A stretch of 64,000 bases of DNA from Collinsella sp. BG-O-102 (GCF_023656745.1 NZ_JAMOKO010000001.1:1-64000); one strand, 5' to 3'; positions 26,563-35,364 are shown, counted from the stretch's first letter. The notes: generated by a model from the letters alone, not told the origin. Numbers and translations: made by a program.

Positions 26563-27846
26563 ATGTCACTTGCAACTCAGCAATCGCTCGAATCCCATTA
26601 CGTCATGCACACCTTTGGCCGCTCGCCGGTCGAGTTTGTCGAAGGCCACGGCATGAAGCTCACCGGCGACGATGGTCGCGAATACCTCGATTTTCTTGCC
26701 GGCATCGGCGTGTGCAGCCTGGGCCACGGCAATCCGGCAGTGCTGTCGGCGCTCGAGGCTCAGACCAAGAAGCTCCTGCATGTCTCCAACTATTTCTACA
26801 TCGAGCAGCGTGGCCAGGTCGCGGCGCTGCTGTCCAAACTCGCTAACGATGATGCGGATGGTGCATGCGTGCTTGCCGACGCGATTGCCGCCGGCGACGA
26901 GACCACGGCCGCTGCGCTCGGTGCCCCGGCTGCGGACGAGCAGGTGTGGGAGACGTTCTTTGCCAATTCTGGTGCCGAAGCCAACGAGGGCTCGATGAAG
27001 CTCGCGCGTCTGTACGCCAAGCGTGCTGGCAACGGTGGCAACATCATCGTGTGCATGCGTGGCGGCTTCCACGGCCGTACGCTCGAGACCATTGCCGCCA
27101 CCATGCAGGATTGGCTACAGGACAGTTTCCGTCCGCTGCCGGGTGGCTTTGTGGCCTGTACACCCAACGATGTCGACGAACTGCGTTCGATCTTTAAGCA
27201 GCTGGGAAGCGAGGTCTGCGCCGTCATGCTCGAGCCGATTCAGGGCGAGAGCGGCGTGCACCCCATGACCGAGGAGTTTATGGCGGCGGCGCACGACTTG
27301 GCACACGAGGTGGGCGCCGTTCTTATCGCCGACGAGGTCCAGTGTGGCATCTTCCGCTCCGGCAAGCCGTTTGCATTCCAGACCTATGGCGTGGAGCCCG
27401 ACATTATGAGCCTTGCCAAGGGCATCGCCGACGGCGTGCCCATGGGTGCCGTGGTGGCAAAGAAGGAGATCGCCGACGTGTTTAAGCCGGGTGACCACGG
27501 CTCGACCTTTGGCGGTAGCTGCTTGGCTGTCGCGGCGTGCGCCGCGACGCTCTCTGCGCTCGTGCGCGGCGATTTTGCCGAGCATGCTGCCAAGGTGGGT
27601 GCTTATATGGAGCAGGCGCTGGCTAAGCTTCCGCATGTGGTAGAGGTGCGTGGTCGCGGCCTGATGCTCGGCTGCGATCTGGACGATGCCGTGGGTGATG
27701 CACACGACGTTGTAGCCCGTGCATTGGGGGCTGGTGCCGTGATCAACGCTACAGGCGCACATACGCTGCGCTTCCTTCCGCCGCTCGTGTGCGAAGAGGC
27801 CGACGTGGACAGCCTAATCGAGATCCTGTCGGACGTTTTGGCCTAG
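26563..27846 (+). CDS. argD: acetylornithine aminotransferase
   Basis: The 427-residue class III aminotransferase makes N-acetylornithine with PLP. The PLP-binding lysine is in MSLAKGIADGVPMGA; FFANSGAEANEGSMKLAR, FHGRTLETIAAT and LIADEVQCGIFR are the other family motifs. Between SKLAND and VWETFFANS there is an insertion of about 30 residues (starting DADGACVLAD) that most ArgD proteins lack. GAAAGG is upstream of the ATG. It ends the argCJBD run and is followed by a clear terminator. Ornithine from this operon could feed both arginine and, as inferred for Collinsella, the cell wall. Confidence 0.94.
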   Translation: MSLATQQSLESHYVMHTFGRSPVEFVEGHGMKLTGDDGREYLDFLAGIGVCSLGHGNPAVLSALEAQTKKLLHVSNYFYIEQRGQVAALLSKLANDDADGACVLADAIAAGDETTAAALGAPAADEQVWETFFANSGAEANEGSMKLARLYAKRAGNGGNIIVCMRGGFHGRTLETIAATMQDWLQDSFRPLPGGFVACTPNDVDELRSIFKQLGSEVCAVMLEPIQGESGVHPMTEEFMAAAHDLAHEVGAVLIADEVQCGIFRSGKPFAFQTYGVEPDIMSLAKGIADGVPMGAVVAKKEIADVFKPGDHGSTFGGSCLAVAACAATLSALVRGDFAEHAAKVGAYMEQALAKLPHVVEVRGRGLMLGCDLDDAVGDAHDVVARALGAGAVINATGAHTLRFLPPLVCEEADVDSLIEILSDVLA

Positions 27847-27873
27847 CGAGAGTAAAACATAGCCAGTTTGAAC

Positions 27874-27932
27874 GGGTTCCAGATTGTCGGTGCGTCATTT
27901 GATGCATCTTTGGACGGTCTGGAACCCTTTTT
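27874..27932 (+). terminator. intrinsic terminator of the arginine operon
   Basis: GGGTTCCAGA at 27874-27883 and TCTGGAACCC at 27918-27927 form a perfect stem followed by TTTTT. Confidence 0.75.
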
Positions 27933-27963
27933 GCCGTAAATCTACAATGGTCAGGAGAGCCTC

Positions 27964-28180
27964 TGGACAAAAAATGCCAAATATGAGTACTGTCACCAGT
28001 TGAATCTCATATGAAACCGACTATTTAGGATTAGTTAGACCACACATGTTCAATTATGTTAGTGGAAAACTAGTAGCAAAGGCTTCAAATCGCTGATTCA
28101 AGGCTAGATTTACCCAGTCATATCCAAATACCGCTGCTACAAAATTAGTAACAGTACTCATTTTTGCCATTTTTTGGCCA
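27964..28180. mobile_element. AT-rich MITE-like element with imperfect inverted ends
   Basis: Both ends match as inverted copies over about 35 bases with some six mismatches. The left end is TGGACAAAAAATGCCAAATA and the right end, reversed, begins TGGCCAAAAAATGGCAAAAA; both continue ATGAGTACTGT. The 217-base interior is markedly AT-rich against GC-rich neighbours and codes for nothing. No target duplication was made out. It resembles a non-autonomous transposon; the parent transposase is not in the window. Confidence 0.6.
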
Positions 28181-28239
28181 CGGCCTTTGTGACAGACGTG
28201 TTGACGGGTTCGAATCCCTCTGCGATGGGCCCAAAAACG

Positions 28240-28263
28240 AAAGGCCCCCATAGCTGGGAGCCT
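28240..28263 (-). terminator. terminator of the third tRNA-Val 3'-end copy
   Basis: AGGCTCCCA pairs with TGGGGGCCT on the minus strand with one mismatch, then TTTCGTTTTT. It is the diverged counterpart of the hairpins at 28416 and 28601. Confidence 0.5.
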
Positions 28264-28415
28264 ATCAAATCAGTGGTGGGCGATGAGGGATGTCCGCGTG
28301 CGGCTTCGCCGCCCGCCCTCGCTTTGGGCCTACGGCCCTCGCGTGCTGCGCTGGAAAACGCTTCGCGTTTCCTCAGCTCCGCACCCTTGCGGGTTCGAAT
28401 TCCATGTACCGGGCA

Positions 28416-28448
28416 CAAAAAAAGAAAGGCCTCCATCACTGGAGGCCT
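28416..28448 (-). terminator. terminator within the tRNA-Val repeat
   Basis: AGGCCTCCA and TGGAGGCCT form a perfect 9-base stem with a 4-base loop and a T-rich run on the minus strand. Confidence 0.7.
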
Positions 28449-28600
28449 AACAATTCAGTGGTGGGCGATGAGGGATGTCCGCGTGCGGCTTCGCCGCCCG
28501 CTCTCGCTTCGTCGCTTCGCTCCTCGCGTGCTGCGCTGGAAAACGCTTCGCGTTTTCTCAGCTCCGCACCCTGTCGGGTTCGAATCCCATGTACCGGGCA

Positions 28601-28632
28601 CAAAAAAGAAAGGCCTCCATCACTGGAGGCCT
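28601..28632 (-). terminator. terminator of tRNA-Val
   Basis: The same perfect AGGCCTCCA/TGGAGGCCT stem lies about 14 bases past the tRNA 3' end on the minus strand, followed by TTTCTTTTTT. Confidence 0.8.
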
Positions 28633-28645
28633 AACAATTCAGTGG

Positions 28646-28718
28646 TGGGCGATGAGGGATTCGAACCCCCAGCCTTGTGCGTGTAAAGCACCTGCGCTAA
28701 CCGTTGCGCCAATCGCCC
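28646..28718 (-). tRNA. tRNA-Val (anticodon TAC)
   Basis: On the minus strand the acceptor GGGCGAT pairs with ATCGCCC, the D arm is GCGC...GCGC, and the anticodon stem GTGC/GCAC closes the loop TTTACAC with anticodon TAC. The T arm is GGGGG-TTCGAAT-CCCTC. The terminal base pair of the anticodon stem is a G-A mismatch, a minor oddity. CCA is not encoded in full. Its 3' end is duplicated downstream. Confidence 0.9.
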
Positions 28719-28728
28719 GCAGGGATTG

Positions 28729-28756
28729 AGTATAGCGGAAACCCTGCGTGGTTCAC
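28729..28756 (-). promoter_or_regulatory. candidate promoter of tRNA-Val
   Basis: On the minus strand TATACT (28729-28734) lies ten bases before the tRNA 5' end. A weak -35, GTGAAC (28751-28756), is 16 bases further upstream. Confidence 0.45.
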
Positions 28757-28775
28757 CGCTAATTCATAACGAAAA

Positions 28776-30644
28776 CTAAGCGGCGACTTCAGCGCCCTTG
28801 TCCTCGTCGATAAAGAAGCGCTTGTACCAAATGAGGAATGTCAGCGTGGTATAGATCTTGCGCTGGTTGAGCGCGCGACCCTCAAAGTGATCGTCAAGCA
28901 GTTTCATGAGCGCATCGGTGTCAAAGAAATCGGCAGCCCACGGTGCGGTGAAGTATTCCTTTACGTAGTCATAGTACTTTTGCTGGCGCAGCCAGAACTT
29001 GACCGGTACGGGGAAGCCCACCTTCTTGCGCGTTGCCCACTCGTCGGGCAGCGTGCGGTTGGCAGCGTGACGCAGAACGAGCTTGCAGCCTTCTTCGTTA
29101 ACACGGTAGTTGGCGGGAATGTGCTCGGCAAACTCCATGACCTTCTTGTCCAGGAACGGGACGCGAAGCTCCAGAGAATGCGCCATGCACATCTTGTCGG
29201 CCTTGAGCAGAATGTCGCCCGGTAGCCACATGTTCATATCCAGATACTGTTTCTTGGAAAGCTCGCAGCAGTTGGGAACCTGCTTGTAGTACTCGGCGCA
29301 CATCTCGGCGGCGTTCTTGCCGGTGTCATAAGCGGGCTTGAGCACCTCGTCGACCTCGGAGGGATCGAACACCTTTGCCTGACCCACATACCAGCGCTCG
29401 GGAACCTCGGCGCATTTCGTCAGGAAGTTGTGACCCTTAAAGTAGGGGAGATGCTGAACGAGTGAGCCCAGGGCGCGACGTACACCGAGCGGCACGCGCT
29501 TCTTAAAGGTGCGCATCTCGGGGGTGTCCTCGTACCACTCATAGCCGGCAAACAGCTCGTCGGCACCCTCGCCCGAAAGGACGACGGTGACCTCCTTGGA
29601 AGCCATCTGCGCCAGATAGTACAGCGGCACGCTGGACAGGTTCGATTGCGGCTCGTCCATGTGGTACTGGATATCGGGCAGTGCATCAAAGAACTCGTCG
29701 GCGGTAATCATCTTGCGCACGTTCTTGATGCCCAGCTTGTCGGAAAGCTCGGCGGCGTAGTTGGTCTCGTTGAAGTTCTTGTAATCGAAGCCGACAGAAT
29801 ACGTGGTGTCGGGCATGAGACAGGCAGCGATGTAGCTGGAATCGACACCGCCAGAAAGGAACGAGCCCACCTTAACATCGGCGATTCGGTGCGCAGCGAC
29901 GCTTTCGTGCACGACCTTGTCGCACTCGTCCACGTACTCCTCGAAGGTCTTGGAGTTGTCGTCGGTGAAGTCACAGCTCCAGTAACGCTTGATGTCCATG
30001 GTGTTGGTCGTCAGGTCATACGTAAAGCAATGCGCCGGGGCAAGCTTGAACACGCCCTTAAAGAAGGTCTCCTCCGTGGCGGGGAATTGCAGCGTCAGGT
30101 AGGGGCGCAGCGCGTCGTGGTTGACAGCCTTCTCAAACTTGGGATGGTCCAGGAAGCTCTTGATCTCGGAGCCAAACAGCAGCGAGCCATCGGATGCCTG
30201 GTAGTAATAGAACGGCTTGATACCAAAGATGTCACGAGCACCAAAGAGTTTGTTCTTGTTCTGGTCGTGAATCACGAACGCGTACATGCCGCGCAGACGG
30301 TTGACCAGGTCCTCGCCCCACTCCTCGTAACCGTGTACCAGGACTTCGGTATCAGCGTTGCAGTGGAAGGCGTAGCCGGCCGCCTCCAGCTCGGCGCGAA
30401 GCTCCTGGAAGTTGTAGATCTCTCCGTTGAAGACAATCGTGACCTTGCCGTCGTCGCTCGACATGGGCTGGGCTCCAGCTTCGGAAAGATCGAGAATCGA
30501 AAGACGACGGAAGCCAAGGGCAACGTTGTCGACGATATGCTGGCCGCCCATATCGGGACCACGGTGGATGATGCGATTCATCATGGCCGTGAGAACCAGC
30601 TCACTCTGTTCATCTGTACCGGTAAAACCGACAAAACCGCACAT
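28776..30644 (-). CDS. asnB: asparagine synthase (glutamine-hydrolysing)
   Basis: The 622-residue enzyme makes asparagine from aspartate, ATP and glutamine. The start at 30644 gives MCGFVGFTG, placing the catalytic Cys at residue 2, as required for the class II glutaminase domain (about 1-210). Longer frames are therefore wrong. The synthetase domain has the PP-loop SGGVDSSYIAA near residue 255 and VVLSGEGADELFAGYEWY. CAGAAAGGA is the ribosome site. The leader of about 150 bases includes a hairpin with a U-run (30774-30814). The gene is alone and transcribed toward tRNA-Val. Confidence 0.95.
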   Translation of the reverse strand: MCGFVGFTGTDEQSELVLTAMMNRIIHRGPDMGGQHIVDNVALGFRRLSILDLSEAGAQPMSSDDGKVTIVFNGEIYNFQELRAELEAAGYAFHCNADTEVLVHGYEEWGEDLVNRLRGMYAFVIHDQNKNKLFGARDIFGIKPFYYYQASDGSLLFGSEIKSFLDHPKFEKAVNHDALRPYLTLQFPATEETFFKGVFKLAPAHCFTYDLTTNTMDIKRYWSCDFTDDNSKTFEEYVDECDKVVHESVAAHRIADVKVGSFLSGGVDSSYIAACLMPDTTYSVGFDYKNFNETNYAAELSDKLGIKNVRKMITADEFFDALPDIQYHMDEPQSNLSSVPLYYLAQMASKEVTVVLSGEGADELFAGYEWYEDTPEMRTFKKRVPLGVRRALGSLVQHLPYFKGHNFLTKCAEVPERWYVGQAKVFDPSEVDEVLKPAYDTGKNAAEMCAEYYKQVPNCCELSKKQYLDMNMWLPGDILLKADKMCMAHSLELRVPFLDKKVMEFAEHIPANYRVNEEGCKLVLRHAANRTLPDEWATRKKVGFPVPVKFWLRQQKYYDYVKEYFTAPWAADFFDTDALMKLLDDHFEGRALNQRKIYTTLTFLIWYKRFFIDEDKGAEVAA

Positions 30645-30773
30645 GCAAGATCCTTTCTGCTGACGGCTCAGGTGTACTGCCGCAAGGATTGTGGCAGCTG
30701 ATGTCAAATAATCTTTACTATCATGCCAATCTTTTGTTTCGTGATAGGGCATAAGCGCCGAGCGAACCGAAAA

Positions 30774-30814
30774 AACCACGTCCCGATCTTCAGACGAAGC
30801 GGCGGGCCGTGGTT
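30774..30814 (-). terminator. hairpin with T-run in the asnB-murE gap
   Basis: The 399-base gap holds this hairpin: AACCACGTCCCG and CGGGCCGTGGTT pair with one mismatch and an inner CTTC/GAAG stem, then TTTTTT on the minus strand. It could be an attenuator in a long asnB leader or stop antisense transcripts. The plus strand has GATAAT at 30963-30968 as a possible -10 for the next gene. Nothing else was seen in the gap. Confidence 0.45.
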
Positions 30815-31043
30815 GCGAACGCTATGTTAAAGAACAGCACCCAGATTTCCTTGTTTTTACACGGGGTGAACACCGTTGCCATTTATTAGACCACGGCACA
30901 GTCCATGCAATTTTTTAGAAGGCTGTGATGCGCGTAAGGTCAGGTGGCATATTAGGATGGTTGATAATACAGAATGTTTCATCGTTTCTGCCGCGGGACG
31001 TCTTCTGCCCTTTAAGGCTGAATTTAGCGAGAGAGGTCTTTGT

Positions 31044-32561
31044 ATGTCGAGTCCGACACAAGAGAAGCTAACTCTGATGCGCTATATAGAGTTGCTCGAG
31101 GAAGATGACCTTGTTGTTTCCAGACCGAGCGCTTCGTGCGACCAGCGCATTGAGTTTGCGACTGATGACTCGCGCCAGGTGCGTCCGGGCACGTTGTTTG
31201 TCTGCAAGGGCCGTGCGTTTAAGCGCGAGTACCTGCTTTCGGCAATCGCCGATGGCACCGTGGCCTACGTTTCCGAGGTCGATTACGATGTTGATCTTCC
31301 CGCGGTGATTGTGAGCGATATTCGTCGCACGCTCGCCGTGGTGGCAGATGCCTTTTATGGGCACCCGTCGGGTAAGGTGAAGGTCTGCGCCTTTACAGGC
31401 ACCAAGGGCAAGTCGACCTGCAGCTTTTATCTGCGCGGCATCCTCGCCAACGAGGCCAAGCTTACGGGCTGTCATCGACCCGCTCTTAATACGGGCATTG
31501 AGTTCGACGACGGCATCGAGACGGGCCCTTCCAAGCTGACGACCCCCGAATCCTTCCTGCTGCAGTCTCGCATCGCGCATGCTGCGGAGGCGGGTGCTCC
31601 GTGGCTGGTTATGGAGGCATCGAGTCAGGGCCTCAAATACGAGCGTACGGGCAAGATTGACTTTGAAGTCGGCGCCTTTACCAATATCGGCGAGGATCAC
31701 ATTTCGCCGATTGAGCATCCGACGCTCGAGGATTACTTTGCCAGCAAGCTCAAAATCTTCTTGCAGAGCCGTTTTGCCGTGGTCAATCTCGATATGGATA
31801 AGGTCGATCGCGTGCTCGAGGCGGCATCTCGTTGCGAACGTACGGTGACGTTCTCCCTGACCGACGAGCGTGCCGACGTGCTTGCGCTGGCGATTCGCAA
31901 TGGCGACTGCGGCGTGGTGGCAACGGTGCGCACGCCCCGTTTTACGCGTGACATTGTGATTCCCACGCCGGTTAAGTTCAATGTGTCCAACGCGCTTGCC
32001 GCTATTGCCTGCGCCGAGGCCCTGGGCATTTCCGAAGAGGGTATCGTCCATGGCTTTGAGGGCGTCTTCGTTCCCGGTCGTATGGAGCTCTATCCGTCCG
32101 TATCGGGCAAAATCCTGGGCATCGTCGATTTTGCACATAACGGCATGAGCCTCGAGACACTCCTGCGCGACTTGCGCGAGAACTATCCCGAGCGCGAGCT
32201 GGCGGTTGTATTTGGCGCTACGGGCGGTAAGGGTGTCGATCGACGCACCACGATGGGCATCGCCGCTGGCAAGTATGCCGACCGAATCGTGATTACCGAG
32301 GATGACCCCGGCCCCGAGGATGTCGAGGACATCTGCGCCGAGATCGCGCGCAACGTTCAAGCGCAGGGAAATGATAACTGGCAAATCGTGACTGATCGCG
32401 TTGCCGCTATCAAGACTGCCGTGCGCGAAACTGTCCGTCCTGCCGTGGTCATCGTGACCGGTAAGGGCGAGGAAGAGTGTATGCTGCGCAAGAACGGACC
32501 CGAGCCTTGTGAGCGCGACGGTTCGATTCTCAAGCGCACCCTTGCGGCGTACGACGCCTAG
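31044..32561 (+). CDS. Mur ligase, MurE-type (UDP-MurNAc-L-Ala-D-Glu ligase)
   Basis: This 505-residue ATP-dependent amide ligase of the Mur family likely adds the third amino acid of the peptidoglycan stem. It shows the P-loop TGTKGKSTCSFY, MEASSQGL, FTNIGEDHISPI with the conserved His, and VPGRMELYPSVSGKILGIVDF ending in DFAHN. The usual meso-DAP selector DNPR is replaced by DDPGPED, so the added residue is probably not meso-DAP; lysine or ornithine is possible. ATG 31044 follows GAGAGAGG. A HAD phosphatase and murI follow, agreeing with cell-wall work. Confidence 0.85.
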   Translation: MSSPTQEKLTLMRYIELLEEDDLVVSRPSASCDQRIEFATDDSRQVRPGTLFVCKGRAFKREYLLSAIADGTVAYVSEVDYDVDLPAVIVSDIRRTLAVVADAFYGHPSGKVKVCAFTGTKGKSTCSFYLRGILANEAKLTGCHRPALNTGIEFDDGIETGPSKLTTPESFLLQSRIAHAAEAGAPWLVMEASSQGLKYERTGKIDFEVGAFTNIGEDHISPIEHPTLEDYFASKLKIFLQSRFAVVNLDMDKVDRVLEAASRCERTVTFSLTDERADVLALAIRNGDCGVVATVRTPRFTRDIVIPTPVKFNVSNALAAIACAEALGISEEGIVHGFEGVFVPGRMELYPSVSGKILGIVDFAHNGMSLETLLRDLRENYPERELAVVFGATGGKGVDRRTTMGIAAGKYADRIVITEDDPGPEDVEDICAEIARNVQAQGNDNWQIVTDRVAAIKTAVRETVRPAVVIVTGKGEEECMLRKNGPEPCERDGSILKRTLAAYDA

Positions 32562-32591
32562 ACCAGCCCCTTCTATGTAAACGGAGTGACC

Positions 32592-33503
32592 ATGTCCCAC
32601 AACATCCTGCCGACCGTTGCCGAGCTTTCGGGCGAGATGCGCGAGCGCCTTGCCAAGGTCAAGTATGTCTTTACCGATCTGGACGCCACGATGCTCGCCC
32701 CCGGCTCGTGCGTGCTGCGCGATAACGACGGCAATCCCTCGACCAAGCTCGTCGAGGCGGTTGTCGCGCTCGCCCGTGCCGGCATCCAGGTGGTTCCCAC
32801 CTCGGGTCGCAATCGCACCATGATCCATGAGGACGCCCGCGTGCTCGGCCTCAACTCCTACATCGGCGAGATGGGCGGCCTGGTCATGTACGACCTCAAG
32901 GCCAACGACTGGGAGTACCTGACGGGCGACATGCCCTACGACCCCGCCTGCGGTCTCACGCCGCACCAGGTGATCGAGCAGACCGGCGTGTGCGAGAAGA
33001 TCCTTGCCCGCTGGCCGCACAAGATCGAATACCACAACGACATGTCGACCGGCTACAAGTACCGTGAGGTCACCGTCGGCATGCGCGGCGATGTGCCCGA
33101 CGATGAGGTCCAGGCCATCCTGGACGAGGCCGGCTGCGGTCTGGTCTGGGCTTGCAACGGCCATCTGACTCACCTGTCCAAGCCGACGACGCTCGAGCTT
33201 AATCGCGTCGAGGACGGCCGCGCCTTCAACATCAATCCGGCGGGTCTCAACAAAGGCGTTGCCATTGCGCGCTTCTGCGAGCACCTGGGGATCGAGCGCG
33301 AGGAGACGCTTGCGCTCGGCGACTCCGAGTCCGACTTCTACATGGCCGACCATGTTGGCATGTTCTGCCTGGTCGAGAACGGTCTGACGAGCGCCGGTGC
33401 CCCGGAGTTCTTGGACGCCTGCGACAATGCCTATGTAACGCGCGGCAAGATTGTCGACGGTTGGGCGGCAACGGCCGAGCTGTTGGTCGCGGCCCGTTCG
33501 TAG
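32592..33503 (+). CDS. HAD-superfamily hydrolase (Cof type)
   Basis: The 303-residue protein has HAD motif I FTDLDATML (nucleophile Asp), motif II PTSGRN, and motif IV LGDSESDFYMAD, with a Cof-type cap between. It resembles the sugar-phosphate phosphatases of the Cof/mannosyl-3-phosphoglycerate phosphatase group; one Asp of motif I is preserved (DLDAT), where many enzymes have DxDGT. ATG 32592 is preceded by GGAG; an in-frame GTG two codons earlier overlaps that site. It sits between the MurE-type ligase and murI, 30 bases after the former. The substrate is unknown. Confidence 0.85.
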   Translation: MSHNILPTVAELSGEMRERLAKVKYVFTDLDATMLAPGSCVLRDNDGNPSTKLVEAVVALARAGIQVVPTSGRNRTMIHEDARVLGLNSYIGEMGGLVMYDLKANDWEYLTGDMPYDPACGLTPHQVIEQTGVCEKILARWPHKIEYHNDMSTGYKYREVTVGMRGDVPDDEVQAILDEAGCGLVWACNGHLTHLSKPTTLELNRVEDGRAFNINPAGLNKGVAIARFCEHLGIEREETLALGDSESDFYMADHVGMFCLVENGLTSAGAPEFLDACDNAYVTRGKIVDGWAATAELLVAARS

Positions 33504-33554
33504 CGCGACGCATCACGCATGGTCGCATTTTTCGAGAGAGAATCTGGTGAGGTA

Positions 33555-34439
33555 ATGTCCGATATCGATAATCTGGCCGGGGACACGCGTCCGATCGGCG
33601 TGTTCGACTCGGGCCTGGGCGGCTTAACGGTCGCGCGCGCGATCGCAACGGCGCTTCCGCACGAGTCCGTCTACTATTTCGGTGACACAAAGCGCTGCCC
33701 TTATGGCACCCGCACCGAGGACGAGGTTCGCTCGTTTGCGCTGCAGGCGGGCCGCTGGCTATCGAGGCACGACGTTAAGATCATGGTCATCGCCTGTAAC
33801 ACGGCGACCGCCGCGGCCTTGCGTCTGGCTCAGCAAGTGCTCGACGTTCCCGTGATCGGCGTGATCGCCCCGGGCGCACGCGCCGCCATCAACAGCACGC
33901 GTACGCGTCGCGTGGGCGTGCTCGCCACCAACCTCACCATTCGCTCGGGCGCCTACACGCGCGCCATCCAGGATTTGGATGCTGGTGTCGATGTGTATGG
34001 CTGCCCGGCTTCGAGCTTTGTCGAGGTCGTCGAGCACGAGCTCGCCTCGGGCGCGCATCTGCAGGAGCAGTGGCTCGAGAACGAGGATATTTTTGATACG
34101 CCAGCCGTTCGCGCGCTGGTCGGCACCACGGTCGAGCCGCTGCACGATCGTGGCATCGATACCGTGGTACTCGGCTGCACGCATTTCCCGCTGCTGGTGG
34201 GTCCCATCCGCCATGCGCTAGGACCCGGGGTGCGCGTGGTGAGCTCCGCCGAGGAGACCACCCGCGAGCTGACCGATATCCTCACGCGCCGTGAGCAGCT
34301 GGCGGGCGATGCCGCCGAGCCACAGCATCGCTTTGCCACCACGTCTGACAACATTGCCGAGTTTGCGGTGGCGGGTAGCTTTATCTTTGGCCAGCCGCTT
34401 AAAAGCATCGAGCATGTCGATATCGACGAACTCGGTTAG
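33555..34439 (+). CDS. murI: glutamate racemase
   Basis: The 294-residue enzyme makes D-glutamate for peptidoglycan. [17 protein letters not shown] is the family start. The two catalytic cysteines are in [11 protein letters not shown] and [11 protein letters not shown], and [11 protein letters not shown] binds the substrate. The start at 33555 is chosen because homologues begin close to PIGVFDSG; an in-frame ATG at 33519 has no ribosome site, although the GTGAGG before 33555 is close. It ends a short envelope run and is followed by rph. Confidence 0.93.
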   Translation: MSDIDNLAGDTRPIGVFDSGLGGLTVARAIATALPHESVYYFGDTKRCPYGTRTEDEVRSFALQAGRWLSRHDVKIMVIACNTATAAALRLAQQVLDVPVIGVIAPGARAAINSTRTRRVGVLATNLTIRSGAYTRAIQDLDAGVDVYGCPASSFVEVVEHELASGAHLQEQWLENEDIFDTPAVRALVGTTVEPLHDRGIDTVVLGCTHFPLLVGPIRHALGPGVRVVSSAEETTRELTDILTRREQLAGDAAEPQHRFATTSDNIAEFAVAGSFIFGQPLKSIEHVDIDELG

Positions 34440-34492
34440 GCTCGCAATGTCGCCGGAGGCTTCGCCACATCTTTTGCCGAAAGGATAGTTCC

Positions 34493-35218
34493 ATGGAATA
34501 CATGCAGGTTAACCGCGCCAACGGCCGCGCCGCCAACGAGCTGCGCCCCGTTAAGCTCACCCGCGGCGTCATGAAGCACGCCCACGGCTCGTGCCTGACT
34601 GAGTTCGGCGACACGCGCGTACTGTGCGCCGCCACCATCGAGGAGGGTGTGCCTGGTTGGCGCAAGGGCGCCAAGGCCGGCTGGGTAACGGCGGAATATG
34701 CGATGCTACCGGCCTCGACCGGTAAACGCTGCAAGCGCGAGCATGCCAACCGCAAGGGCCGCTCCATGGAGATCGAGCGGCTTATCGGCCGCAGCCTGCG
34801 TACCGTCGTCAATATGAAGGCGCTCGGCGAGTACACCGTTACCGTCGACTGCGATGTGATCCAGGCCGATGGCGGCACGCGTACGGCGAGCATTACCGGC
34901 GCCTGGGTGGCGCTGCACGACGCCCTTGCCATGTGGGTCGAGGCGGGCAAACTCGAGCGCATCCCGCTCACGGGCCAGGTTGCCGCCATTTCCATGGGCG
35001 TCGTCGACGGCAACACCCTGCTCGACTTGGATTATTCCGAGGACAGCCACGCCGAGGTCGACATGAACCTCGTCGCCACCGACACCGGTGAGATGATCGA
35101 ACTCCAGGGTACCGGCGAGCAGGCGCCCTTCGACCGCAAGCGTCTTAACGCCCTGCTCGACCTGGGCGATAAGGGTATCGCCGAGCTCATCGAGCTTCAG
35201 CGCCAAGCCCTCGCCTAA
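34493..35218 (+). CDS. rph: ribonuclease PH
   Basis: The 241-residue phosphorolytic exonuclease trims tRNA 3' ends. Family motifs include [68 protein letters not shown] and the [13 protein letters not shown] metal-binding stretch. AAAGGA is upstream of the ATG. murI-rph-rdgB is a common order in Gram-positive bacteria. A GGGACAGG hairpin follows at the stop codon. Confidence 0.96.
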   Translation: MEYMQVNRANGRAANELRPVKLTRGVMKHAHGSCLTEFGDTRVLCAATIEEGVPGWRKGAKAGWVTAEYAMLPASTGKRCKREHANRKGRSMEIERLIGRSLRTVVNMKALGEYTVTVDCDVIQADGGTRTASITGAWVALHDALAMWVEAGKLERIPLTGQVAAISMGVVDGNTLLDLDYSEDSHAEVDMNLVATDTGEMIELQGTGEQAPFDRKRLNALLDLGDKGIAELIELQRQALA

Positions 35219-35253
35219 CCTGCCAAAAAGGGACAGGTTTATTTTGGCAGGTT
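35217..35253 (+). repeat. GGGACAGG-loop hairpin repeat, copy 5
   Basis: Arms AACCTGCCAAAA and TTTTGGCAGGTT enclose AGGGACAGGTTTA, followed by TTATCTGGGAAAACGT. It begins with the last bases of the rph stop codon and can act as its terminator. Confidence 0.78.
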
Positions 35254-35364
35254 TTATCTGGGAAAACGTCGAAGTATAAGACTGCCGTTGATTGAGACGG
35301 GAGAGAGGCCGAAGTCCTCGTCGTCCTCAACTCGGCATTGCTATAGAGACAAAGGAGACCAGCT

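Larger units (their letters stand above)
28271..28645 (-). repeat. tandem 185-bp repeats carrying the tRNA-Val 3' end
   Basis: The sequence CAGTGGTGGGCGATGAGGGA begins at 28271, 28456 and 28640, giving periods of 185 and 184 bases. The third occurrence is the end of the intact tRNA-Val; the other two hold only the last 15 bases of the tRNA (ATCCCTCATCGCCCA on the minus strand), followed by the same terminator hairpin. Each unit then contains a GGGATTCGAACCC box and small CTTCG-loop stems such as GCGGCTTCGCCGC and AAAACGCTTCGCGTTTT. The layout resembles the 178-bp repeats behind E. coli tyrT. Confidence 0.82.

Noticed and set aside
28054-28729. Arg-rich open frames over the MITE and tRNA repeats
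   Set aside because: They arise from tRNA antisense and GC-rich palindromes, lack ribosome sites and have no domain. A short Tpr-like peptide cannot be excluded but has no support.
32586-32591. GTG 32586 as start of the HAD hydrolase
   Set aside because: It overlaps the GGAG ribosome site; ATG 32592 fits better.
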